Part shown: one piece after another, positions 1-7,310 of the stretch
How positions within the stretch are numbered: the stretch's first letter is position 1
How the letters are laid out: each line of letters opens with the position of its first letter
Source of the DNA: Prevotellaceae bacterium
Lineage (GTDB): Bacteria; Bacteroidota; Bacteroidia; Bacteroidales; Bacteroidaceae
Length of the DNA stretch: 39,139 bases
Assembly: GCA_030531085.1 (NCBI GenBank)
Contig: JAUNOM010000024.1
Coordinates: 1-39,139, forward strand
Reading direction: 5' to 3'
Program-made: the position numbers and the translations under genes
The notes under the pieces: model-generated
Told to the model about the DNA's origin: nothing
Databases searched by the model: none
Seen by the model: only the letters and a program-made list of their open reading frames with translations

Positions 1-265
1 AAATAGTATTTTTATTGTACTACGATATCCACACACTTTTTCCAGTGGTCCGGAAAATGCCTCTTTTTCTGACACTTTGATTTTTCATGATTGCGGAGAA
101 TGCCTTTGCTCTGAAATTATTTTGCTACGGGCGCGTACAGCGCAGTTTTGAGGTGTTTGTTTAAGTTATTGATAGATTGTGAGTTATCGTGGTTTGTAGT
201 CGAAGGTACACGTGAAAGGTATATTAAAAACGCTGTTTTCGGCTGTTTTTTGATGTTTTTCCGGT

Positions 266-333
266 GCAATAAGATAGAGATTACCATGCAATCAGATAGT
301 TATTACACCGCAATCTCTATCTGATTGCATGGT
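266..333. repeat. interleaved inverted repeat in intergenic DNA
   Basis: A unit reading gcaatNagatag occurs at 266-277 and 288-299, and again inverted at 317-328. The longest arms are the 17-base stretches 283-299 and 317-333, which are perfect reverse complements. The segment can therefore fold in two mutually exclusive ways. No gene is seen in 1-674. The function is unknown; it could be a protein-binding site or an intergenic repeat family. The word attacaccgcaa (305-313 area) recurs in the terminator stem near 15613-15627, which hints at a dispersed element. Confidence 0.6.
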
Positions 334-434
334 GATAGCTATGTTATTGCAGTGCAGTCCATGTTTTTTAGTGTTGTTTTATGTGTAAAGAGGCCTGCAT
401 CTTCTCCAGAATGCGAGGTGAGGCCGGAAGTTGC

Positions 435-486
435 AAAAAAGCAAAACGTCACAAAAATGGCTGTTTTCGTGACGTTTTGCTTTTTG
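435..486. terminator. bidirectional rho-independent terminator
   Basis: A perfect 12-bp stem (gcaaaacgtcac at 441-452 with gtgacgttttgc at 469-480) is flanked by an A-run on the left (435-440) and a T-run on the right (481-485), so it can terminate in both directions. It may end the minus-strand AraC transcript, whose stop codon is at 675. Confidence 0.6.
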
Positions 487-673
487 GGTTGTTTAGTTTT
501 TTAGTGGTTTGGTTGTTTGGTTACTTGTGTTGTTGTTTGTCTTCTAACCCCCAACCTAAAACCTTTAACCCATAACCTACAACCAACAATCCCATAACCT
601 AAAACCTTTAACTTTCCAACCTACAACCAACAACCCCAAACCAACAACCAACAACCCCAACCATCAATCCCAA
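487..673. repeat. GT-rich then AC-rich low-complexity tract
   Basis: Bases about 487-540 are almost only G and T, and bases 541-673 almost only A and C on the same strand. The A/C part holds exact direct repeats: a 17-mer at 553-569 and 596-612 (aacctaaaacctttaac) and a 16-mer at 574-589 and 618-633 (aacctacaaccaacaa). The two halves are roughly complementary in composition, so a loose long hairpin is possible. No coding potential is seen. Confidence 0.65.
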
Positions 674-674
674 A

Positions 675-1577
675 CTATTCAGCTGTACGGTATTCATTCG
701 GTGTGCATCCCACATTCTTCTTGAAGGCCCGGCTGAAATATTGTGGGTATTGGTAGCCCAGTGCGTATGCAATCTCGCTGATAGACTTGCTGGAGTTAAT
801 CAGCATATCCTTTGCGGTGTCAATGATCTTCTGCTGAACATATTCCTGTGCGGACCTGCCCGTCTCCTTCTTAATCAGGTCTCCGAAGTAGTTTGCGGAC
901 AGATGCAGCTGGTCTGCGCAGTAGGCCACTGACGGTGTGCCGTGTGATGATGGCTTTCCGGAGGTGAAGTACCCGTCCAGCAGTTCCTCAAAGCGTGACA
1001 GTATGTCCTTATTGGCCCTCTTGCGTGTTATGAACTGGCGGTCGTAGAAGCGGCTGCAATAGTTCAGGAACAGCTCAATGGCAGATGCTATGATGGTGTT
1101 GCTGTGCCTGTCCATTCCGTTGTTTATCTCATCGTCAATCTTTCTCAGGCAGTCAATGATTGTCTCACGTTCCTGCAGCGACAGGTGCAGCGCCTCGCTG
1201 ACGTCGTATGAGAAGAAGGTGTAGTCCTTTATGTGCCTGCCGAGCTGCGTGCCGCGCAGCAGTTCTGGGCTGAAGTACAGGCACCAGCCCTTGGCATGGT
1301 ATGTGGAGCCGTCGGCAGGATATCCGAATACCTGTCCCGGGGAGATGAACAGCAGGGTGTTCTCCTGATAGTCATACTCCTTTCTGCCGTACTTCAGATA
1401 GTCCGCGCACATCACGTCCTTTAGGAATATGACGTACAGGCCGAAGTTCTTGCGGCAGTTGGGTATTGCTTTGGTAATCCTTGAGCCCTCTATGACATTG
1501 ACATACGGATGGCGGTCCTCAACGCCCCAAAGTTCGTTATAGTCCTTTACGGTCTCTATGTTTACTATTTTGTCCAT
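675..1577 (-). CDS. AraC-family transcriptional regulator
   Basis: A 300-residue protein with an N-terminal cupin-like sensing region (about 1-170) and a C-terminal AraC double helix-turn-helix (about 195-300). The diagnostic second HTH reads ISEIAYALGYQYPQYFSRAF, followed by KKNVGCTPNEYR. It diverges from the operon starting at 1801 and is the obvious candidate to control it, because the first ORF of that operon is a decayed copy of this same regulator. A -7 box lies at 1634-1641 on this strand. The ligand is unknown, but the neighbours suggest a signal linked to redox state or an oxidised small molecule. The family call is secure; the regulatory target is inferred from position. Confidence 0.93.
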   Translation of the reverse strand: MDKIVNIETVKDYNELWGVEDRHPYVNVIEGSRITKAIPNCRKNFGLYVIFLKDVMCADYLKYGRKEYDYQENTLLFISPGQVFGYPADGSTYHAKGWCLYFSPELLRGTQLGRHIKDYTFFSYDVSEALHLSLQERETIIDCLRKIDDEINNGMDRHSNTIIASAIELFLNYCSRFYDRQFITRKRANKDILSRFEELLDGYFTSGKPSSHGTPSVAYCADQLHLSANYFGDLIKKETGRSAQEYVQQKIIDTAKDMLINSSKSISEIAYALGYQYPQYFSRAFKKNVGCTPNEYRTAE

Positions 1578-1633
1578 AGGCTTGTCTGATGAAATGATGT
1601 GTTCTGTAATTCACGCTGTTTGTCCACAAGTGG

Positions 1634-1641
1634 CAAAGTTA
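1634..1641 (-). promoter_or_regulatory. -7 box for the AraC gene
   Basis: The minus strand reads TAACTTTG, matching the Bacteroides TAnnTTTG -7 consensus, 57 bp upstream of the AraC start. I see no clear -33 element. Confidence 0.35.
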
Positions 1642-1759
1642 CGGAATTTCTCTGTATTACAGGCTGTTTTTCGCATTTTTTTTGTTGTAATCCCGTTCAA
1701 TAAGTAAAAGTTGCACTTTAATCAGTAAGTTGGATATGTGTTATCCTGCAATATAGTGG

Positions 1760-1767
1760 TAATTTTG
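1760..1767 (+). promoter_or_regulatory. -7 box for the redox operon
   Basis: TAATTTTG, a match to the Bacteroides -7 consensus, 33 bp before the start at 1801. The -33 position (TGTG at 1737-1740, 19-bp spacer) is weak, which fits a promoter that needs an activator. Confidence 0.4.
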
Positions 1768-1800
1768 CACCGTGGTTTGAGAGTGATGTCTTTTTGAGAA

Positions 1801-2307
1801 ATGAAAAGGAATATGGACAATGTCATTACGATAGACAGGTTTAACAAGCTCACGGGACGGGAGACACTGCATCCTCTGGTAGGGATAGTGGACCTGTCGC
1901 CGGGCAGGCTGCATGAGGATTTGTGCCAGCCTTGTAATTTCTATGCCCTGATCTGCAATAGCGGCGGCGTAGAGCCTTTCACATCCTTCTGTCTGCTCTG
2001 TCCCGGAGAGATGTTCAGGGTGCCTTCCATGGCCCATGGTGGTGATGGCTGCTATTCAGGTGTGCTGTTTCATCCCGACCTTCTTTGCGACACTCCATTG
2101 GAACGGCATATAGGTGACTACCCGGCACGCTGCAGGTGTCACGGTGGACTGACGGAGCGTGAGCGCAGGATCATATCAACCAGCCTGCGGGAGATAGACC
2201 GTGAGCTGCATCATGCCATAGACCGTTACAGCAGTACAATCATCGTGTCGCACATAGAGCTGCTGCTGAACTATTGTACACGGTTCTGCAGCGAGGGCAG
2301 GGGATAG
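1801..2307 (+). pseudogene. truncated AraC paralogue lacking the DNA-binding domain
   Basis: This 168-residue product aligns along its length with residues 1-190 of the AraC protein encoded on the other side of the promoter region. Shared elements include the start MDN/KIV-I, LERHIGDY versus LGRHIKDY, and IDRYSSTIIVSHIELLLNYC versus MDRHSNTIIASAIELFLNYC. It stops where the paralogue continues into its two HTH motifs. About 15 residues of the cupin barrel are also missing (after residue 50). Either it is a relic, or it is a surviving sensing/dimerisation domain that could interfere with the full-length paralogue. It is the first ORF behind the operon promoter and ends 46 bp before the hydrolase. 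The homology is visible; function or decay is not settled. Confidence 0.7.
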
Positions 2308-2353
2308 CTTTCATGTAAGCAACAGAATATAATAAAACAAGAGAAATAGAACA

Positions 2354-3436
2354 ATGAGAAACTTATCAAAGAACATGGTCGGTCTGATGATGACCGCCTG
2401 CAGCGGTATGGCAAATGCACAGGCCGCCTTTACGGAAGTTAATGACTTCCACAGTCATAACTCTAACCCCTGGGGACTGGTGTATTCCGGCGCCATTACA
2501 GAGAATGTGAAGGGGCAGGTTAACATCCATCCCATCACGTATGACATGAACGGGCTGAAGATAGCGGCCAATGTGTACACGCCTGCAGACTATAATCCGG
2601 AGAAAGGCTATCCCGCCCTTGTCGTGGCCCATCCTAATGGCGGCGTTAAGGAGCAGGTGGCAGGGCTCTACAGCCAGCGTATGGCGGAGAAAGGGTATGT
2701 CTGCTTGGCCTTTGACGCAGCCTATCAGGGTGCGAGCGAGGGCGAGCCGCGCAGTACGGACAAGCCTGCCAACCGCATAGAGGACATACGCCGTGCCGCG
2801 GACATACTGTTGCAGTATCCCGGTGTGGACGCCTCGCGTGTCGGTATACTCGGCATCTGCGGCGGCGGTGGGTACACCCTGAAGGCGGCGCAGACCGACA
2901 AGCGGTTCAAGGCTGTAGCCACCCTCAGTATGTTCAACACGGGACTGGTGCGCCGCAATGGTTTTCTCGACTCGCAGATGGGCAGTGTACAGGAGCGTCT
3001 GGAGGATGCCTGCGCCGCGCGTCAGCGTGAGGCGCAGGGTGGAGCGCCCGAGTATGTGGGCGATATGAGCGGCGTTACTCCCGAGCAGGCTGCCGCATTG
3101 CCTTTTGACCTGTACCGAGACGGGTATGAATACTACCTGCAGAGCCATGCGCATCCTAACTCAACGTTCCGCTATACCAAGAGCAGCCTTGTGGACCTGA
3201 TGGCCTTTGACGCGGCGGCGGATATGTATCTGATAAACCGTCCGCTGCTGATGATGGCCGGCAGCATTGCCGATACCTTCTACATGACGGAGCAGTGCTT
3301 CAGCCGTGCTATGGGTACGCAGGACAAGGAGCTGTTCCTTATTCCCGGAGCCACGCACATCAAGACATATTACGTGCCCGAATATGTGGATATGGCTGTG
3401 AATAAGCTGACGGAATTTTTCAATGCGAAGATGTAA
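2354..3436 (+). CDS. exported alpha/beta hydrolase, dienelactone-hydrolase type
   Basis: A 360-residue protein with an N-terminal signal sequence (residues 1-24, likely cut after ANA; an alternative lipobox-like MTAC is at 13-16). The hydrolase core begins near residue 55. The nucleophile elbow is GICGGG near residue 167, so the nucleophile is Cys as in dienelactone hydrolases, not Ser. An acid is likely in AGSIADT near 305 and the catalytic His in GATHI near 334. It resembles the E. coli YcjY-like uncharacterised hydrolases. It is second in the operon, followed 37 bp later by a flavodoxin, which suggests it acts in the cell envelope on an ester or lactone linked to the redox proteins. The substrate is unknown. 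Confidence 0.85.
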   Translation: MRNLSKNMVGLMMTACSGMANAQAAFTEVNDFHSHNSNPWGLVYSGAITENVKGQVNIHPITYDMNGLKIAANVYTPADYNPEKGYPALVVAHPNGGVKEQVAGLYSQRMAEKGYVCLAFDAAYQGASEGEPRSTDKPANRIEDIRRAADILLQYPGVDASRVGILGICGGGGYTLKAAQTDKRFKAVATLSMFNTGLVRRNGFLDSQMGSVQERLEDACAARQREAQGGAPEYVGDMSGVTPEQAAALPFDLYRDGYEYYLQSHAHPNSTFRYTKSSLVDLMAFDAAADMYLINRPLLMMAGSIADTFYMTEQCFSRAMGTQDKELFLIPGATHIKTYYVPEYVDMAVNKLTEFFNAKM

Positions 3437-3491
3437 TTCCGGACGGGTTGTAATGTAAATGTAATCACTGTAAATGAAAATATACACGATA

Positions 3492-4139
3492 ATGAAACAT
3501 TTGTTTTTAGTTCCGCTGCTGCTATTGTCACTGACTTGCATGGCGGCGTGCTCTGATGACGGCACGGAAACGAAGAAAACGGCACCGTCAATGGCCGGTG
3601 CGAGTAAGAAACTTGTGGTTTATTTCTCCGCAGAGGGGCATACGAAGGCCGTGGCGGAGCGTATAGTGGAGCTGACAGGGGCCGACATCTACCGCATAGA
3701 GGCTGCAGAGCCGTATGCAAAGAACCCGTATGACGACAGCGAGCGTGTGAAGAAGGAGGCATATAACGACCTGCGCCCTGCGGTGGCGGATATGCCTGCG
3801 GCGGAGATGGTGGCAAGGTATGACACCATTTTTGTGGGCTCTCCGCTGTGGTGGCATCAGCCTGCCATGGTGGTGTGCACATTCCTTGAGGCATACGACT
3901 TGAAGGACAAGGTGGTGGTGCCGTTCTTCACGTACGGCTCTATAAGCTATCTGAACGAGGCCATGCAAAAGATATACAGAATGACACCCCGTTCAAGGCA
4001 TATTCCCGCCACGCTGCCGGAGGACCTTGACCCCGATGACATCACGACTCCGGGCAGACCGGATGATGCGGACATAGATATGCCGGGCAATGCACGCGGC
4101 ACGGAGGCGTGGCTGCGCAGGATTGGTGTTATGAAGTAA
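3492..4139 (+). CDS. lipoprotein flavodoxin
   Basis: A flavodoxin-fold protein with a lipoprotein signal: hydrophobic MKHLFLVPLLLLSL followed by lipobox MAAC (Cys at residue 19). I prefer the ATG at 3492 to the in-frame ATG at 3474, because it begins the signal peptide directly. After a short linker comes the FMN phosphate loop YFSAEGHTKAVAE (S-x-x-G-x-T). The second flavin loop is in VGSPLWWHQPAM and the third near FFTYGS, as in the flavodoxin_4 group. The mature protein should be membrane-tethered outside the cytoplasm, unusual for a flavodoxin, which normally works in the cytosol. The next gene, 28 bp on, encodes a related flavodoxin. The electron partner is unknown; the EFR1 protein downstream is the natural candidate. 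Confidence 0.88.
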   Translation: MKHLFLVPLLLLSLTCMAACSDDGTETKKTAPSMAGASKKLVVYFSAEGHTKAVAERIVELTGADIYRIEAAEPYAKNPYDDSERVKKEAYNDLRPAVADMPAAEMVARYDTIFVGSPLWWHQPAMVVCTFLEAYDLKDKVVVPFFTYGSISYLNEAMQKIYRMTPRSRHIPATLPEDLDPDDITTPGRPDDADIDMPGNARGTEAWLRRIGVMK

Positions 4140-4167
4140 TCGTTATACAGAACAAATATAGAATGAT

Positions 4168-4869
4168 ATGATGAGGAAGAAAGGTATTATTGCGGCCGCC
4201 GTGCTGGTTGTTTCCGCTTGCATAGTGATAGTCTATTGCTGGGCTTCGGGTGGTGATGATGCGCCGGAGGAGGCCGGTGCCATGCGTGCCGTGTCAGAAC
4301 AGCGTGTGAGGACTGTAGCAGGCGGGGCGGAAGGCAAGTCACTGATAGTGTATTTCTCCGTTCCCGAGACCGATGGCGTGGACGCTTCTTCAGGAGCAAG
4401 CCGTGTGATTTCAAACGGAAAGGTTGTGGGCAACACCGAGTATGTGGCTTCTGTCATAGGAAAGGCCACAGGCGGAGACCTCTTTGAGATAAAGACGGTG
4501 CACGCATATCCAGCTTCTCACCAGGCTCTGATAGATGCGGCAAAGACAGAAATAGATGATAACGTACGTCCGGAACTGGCTACGCACATAGAGAACCTGA
4601 AGGACTATGATGTGGTGTTTGTCGGTTTCCCGAACTGGTGGTACGATATGCCTATGTCCCTGTATTCATTCTTTGACGAGTATGACTTCTGTGGCAAGAC
4701 CATTGTACCGTTCTGCACTCATGGCGGCAGCCGTTTCTCGGATGCGGTGAAGACGATACGCGAGATGGAGCAGCAGGCTACAGTCCTTGACGGATATGCC
4801 ATAGCCCGTGACCGTGTGCCAGATTCCGAGGAGGACATACTGAACTGGCTGAAGAGGATAGGGATGTGA
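4168..4869 (+). CDS. membrane-anchored flavodoxin-family protein
   Basis: A 233-residue protein with an N-terminal hydrophobic anchor (residues 5-25, IIAAAVLVVSACIVIVYCWA) and a flavodoxin_4 domain from about residue 58. The FMN phosphate loop is split by an insertion of about 25 residues between YFS (near 63) and VVGNTEYVA (near 90), an arrangement found in flavodoxins sold as 'family proteins' in gut anaerobes. Conserved FVGFPNWWYDMPM and FCTHGGSRF supply the isoalloxazine loops. It lies between another exported flavodoxin and a Tat-exported flavodoxin-ferredoxin. The Cys in SACIVIV could be read as a lipobox, so anchor versus lipoprotein is open. The role is presumed electron transfer or quinone/nitro reduction in the envelope. 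Confidence 0.85.
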   Translation: MMRKKGIIAAAVLVVSACIVIVYCWASGGDDAPEEAGAMRAVSEQRVRTVAGGAEGKSLIVYFSVPETDGVDASSGASRVISNGKVVGNTEYVASVIGKATGGDLFEIKTVHAYPASHQALIDAAKTEIDDNVRPELATHIENLKDYDVVFVGFPNWWYDMPMSLYSFFDEYDFCGKTIVPFCTHGGSRFSDAVKTIREMEQQATVLDGYAIARDRVPDSEEDILNWLKRIGM

Positions 4870-4890
4870 GACATGAAATAATGATGGAGT

Positions 4891-5832
4891 ATGGAAGAAG
4901 ATAGGAAGATAACGCGCAGGAGTGCGCTGAAACGGATGGGCTTGGCCATAACGGGTGCGGCGGTGGCGTCATCAGGTCTGCTGTCACTGACATCATGCGG
5001 CAAGGGGAAGGCACGGCGCATCATGCTCTATTTCACAGGAACAGGCAACTGTCTGTATGTGGCGCGGCAGCTGGGTGGCGCTGATGCCGAGCTGTTGAGC
5101 ATTCCGCAGCTGGTGAAAAAGGGCGGATCGGTGGAGATAGAGGCGGACGAGATAGGCATAGTGTACCCCATATACGGGCACATGCCGCCAAACATGGTGC
5201 GACAGTTTATCAGGAAGGCGCGGCTGAAGGCGGATTATCTGTTTGCCGTACTGACATACGGCAACAGGAAATGCAATGCGGTGGAGATATGGGATGACAT
5301 ATCCCGGAGTGCAGGAAAGCGTTTTGACTATATCAGTACGCTAATCATGGTGGATAACTGGCTGCCAAACTTCGACATGAACGAGCAGGTGCTGATAGAC
5401 AAGCACATTCCCGAGAACCTGCGGAAGATAACAGCAGACCTGGCGGAGAAGAAGCGCTGGCACGAGGCTGTGACAGAGGAGGAGCGGCAGCAGCATCAGG
5501 AATTTATGCAAAGGACAGGGATGGACGCGGAAAAAGGCTTCGCATTGAGGAGCGAGGACTATTTCACTGTCACGGAGGCCTGCATAGGCTGTGGAGTATG
5601 TGTGTCGGTATGTCCCCATGGTGACTATGAGCTTGCTCCGCAGGGGGTGAGGATGCAGGGGGACTGTGAGTTCTGCTTTGCCTGCATACAGAACTGTCCG
5701 CAGAAGGCCATACAGTTCTTGAAGAATGAGAAGGACCCGTTGTTGCGTAACGGGGAGAAGAACCCTAACGCCAGATACCGTAATGAGCACGTGTCACTGA
5801 TGGACATAAAGATGGCTAACAGCCAGTTTTGA
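4891..5832 (+). CDS. EFR1-type flavodoxin-ferredoxin with Tat signal
   Basis: A 313-residue fusion. Residues 8-14 (TRRSALK) form a twin-arginine motif, followed by a hydrophobic stretch and lipobox LTSC with Cys36, so the folded, cofactor-loaded protein is probably exported by Tat and lipidated. The flavodoxin domain starts with YFTGTGNCLYVA (FMN loop, near residue 48). Near the C-terminus are two 4Fe-4S motifs, CIGCGVCVSVCP and CEFCFACIQNCP. EFR1 family proteins are normally cytoplasmic. Here Tat export fits the two exported flavodoxins upstream and suggests an electron relay outside the membrane. The start at 4891 is the one that places the Tat signal at the N-terminus; the gene follows its neighbour by 21 bp. 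Confidence 0.88.
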   Translation: MEEDRKITRRSALKRMGLAITGAAVASSGLLSLTSCGKGKARRIMLYFTGTGNCLYVARQLGGADAELLSIPQLVKKGGSVEIEADEIGIVYPIYGHMPPNMVRQFIRKARLKADYLFAVLTYGNRKCNAVEIWDDISRSAGKRFDYISTLIMVDNWLPNFDMNEQVLIDKHIPENLRKITADLAEKKRWHEAVTEEERQQHQEFMQRTGMDAEKGFALRSEDYFTVTEACIGCGVCVSVCPHGDYELAPQGVRMQGDCEFCFACIQNCPQKAIQFLKNEKDPLLRNGEKNPNARYRNEHVSLMDIKMANSQF

Positions 5833-5873
5833 GCCTCTGCGGTGATTGGTGAACATGAGGTGAGTAATAAAAA

Positions 5874-6983
5874 ATGAACAGGAATATGAAGGATTTTATT
5901 TTCAGAAACGATACGAAGCTCCTCTTCCGTAATGACATCAGGAACACTGTTGCGGAGATATCAGGAGGGCATAAGGTAATGTTTGTATATGGAGGAGGCT
6001 CCGTGTACAGGAACGGTTGTCATGATGACATCGTGGAGGCATTGGGAAAGGCCGGTATCCCGTTCGTGGAGTACGGAGACTCATCAAGGGAGCTCTGTAA
6101 GATACAGGAGGGCATACGGCAGGCAAAGGCCAATGGGGTGACAATGATTATAGGTGCCGGGGGAGCGAGTGTCATGGACAGTGCGAAGCTCATGGCGTTC
6201 GGCTTCTATCACGAGGACACTCTGTGGGACTATGTCAAGGGAAGAGACCCGTATGGACTGCAACGCCTTCCGATTGCGCTGATACCCACATATCCTTCAA
6301 GTGGTTCAGAGAACGGACTGGGGGCTGTATCGGTGGACTCAAGGACGGGAGATTACGGAACGGCATACGGTATTGCGGCGGACTATGCGCTCCTTTGTCC
6401 GAAATACTCGCTGACACTGGACAGAAAGATGACCGCATACACGGGACTGGTGACACTTGTGCAGCTGTCGGCCTGCATTCTCGGGGACAGGAACAGGATG
6501 TCATACGATGCCGGCATATTATATATCCGGAATGTGCTTCAGGCTACAAGGACCCTGATGGAGAACCCCGACGACCTTGATGCGAGGGGAGTCATCATGC
6601 TGGGCGCCTCACTCTCCACTTCATCCAGAATGGGTATAGGAAAGGAGGAGACTTACGCATACGACATATATGAACTGGAGTTCCTGCCCGAGAAGCTGTT
6701 CGGGAGCTCATACCGTAGAAGTCTGACATCCGTATTTCCAAGGTTCCTGAAAGCGATGGGCAGACATCATGGGGAGGATATAAGGAAATACTACATGGAT
6801 GCCTTTGGATACGACAAGTCAATAGAGGAGTCCTCCAAGGAACTGACAACGCTGTTCGAGAGTTTTGGAGTGGATATGTATTTTGATGGTGATATAACCC
6901 GCAAGCAGGTTGACAGCGTCCCATGCCACACAGAACTCTCCGCCGATGAGGTATTCGATATGATGCAGTCTCTGGTTAGATGA
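5874..6983 (+). CDS. iron-alcohol-dehydrogenase homologue without metal ligands
   Basis: A 369-residue protein of the group III (iron-containing) alcohol dehydrogenase family, nearest in layout to butanol dehydrogenase/YqhD. The nucleotide loop GAGGASVMDSAK (94-105, family GGGSxxDxxK) and PTYPSSGSE are kept. In an ungapped comparison from memory with E. coli YqhD, the four metal ligands D194, H198, H267 and H281 correspond here to V193, Q197, Y266 and Y280. The protein therefore should not bind Fe or Zn in the usual way. It has no signal sequence, unlike the four preceding gene products. It may be a cofactor-binding pseudoenzyme or catalyse metal-free chemistry. It starts 41 bp after the EFR1 gene and is the last gene before a strong terminator. 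Confidence 0.8.
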   Translation: MNRNMKDFIFRNDTKLLFRNDIRNTVAEISGGHKVMFVYGGGSVYRNGCHDDIVEALGKAGIPFVEYGDSSRELCKIQEGIRQAKANGVTMIIGAGGASVMDSAKLMAFGFYHEDTLWDYVKGRDPYGLQRLPIALIPTYPSSGSENGLGAVSVDSRTGDYGTAYGIAADYALLCPKYSLTLDRKMTAYTGLVTLVQLSACILGDRNRMSYDAGILYIRNVLQATRTLMENPDDLDARGVIMLGASLSTSSRMGIGKEETYAYDIYELEFLPEKLFGSSYRRSLTSVFPRFLKAMGRHHGEDIRKYYMDAFGYDKSIEESSKELTTLFESFGVDMYFDGDITRKQVDSVPCHTELSADEVFDMMQSLVR

Positions 6984-7021
6984 TGATGTGAATGTTTTGT
7001 TTCCATATAGAACCGATTTTA

Positions 7022-7067
7022 CAACGTGTCAGAAAAGAAATCCTTTTCTGGCACGTTGATTTTTTTG
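7022..7067 (+). terminator. rho-independent terminator of the redox operon
   Basis: A 16-bp stem (7022-7037 with 7043-7058, one G-U pair) with a 5-base loop, followed by a run of seven T from 7061. It lies 39 bp after the dehydrogenase homologue and ends the operon. Confidence 0.8.
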
Positions 7068-7155
7068 CCTCATTATAATTGGAATGTAAAGTTTAGACAT
7101 CATATTCAAAAAAGGACATAAAAATGGTATATACCAGTCAAATGCTTGAAAAAGT

Positions 7156-7186
7156 TTTGTTTTCTCGGTTTATTTTTATAATTTTG
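7156..7186 (+). promoter_or_regulatory. Bacteroides-type promoter of the fusion helicase
   Basis: A -33 box TTTG at 7156-7159 and a -7 box TAATTTTG at 7179-7186, separated by 19 bp, the textbook Bacteroides spacing. Transcription should start near 7193, leaving an untranslated leader of about 118 bases before the ATG at 7311. Apart from this promoter and the terminator, I see nothing in 6984-7310. Confidence 0.65.
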
Positions 7187-7310
7187 TCGCGTACATAATA
7201 GTAAAACGGGAAGACAAGTAAAGGAAAGGCCGGAGAACTATTTTGTATCAGAGAACCTAAATGATAAGCCGTTCGAATAATTTATTTGTTGGATAAGTAT
7301 TGGTGTAAGT

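Noticed and set aside
381-575. 64-residue ORF on the plus strand
   Set aside because: It crosses the terminator hairpin and the GT-rich low-complexity tract; composition is that of the repeat, not of a protein.
2366-3154. 262-residue minus-strand ORF
   Set aside because: It is exactly opposite the exported hydrolase, has no family features, and results from the GC-rich codon use of the real gene.
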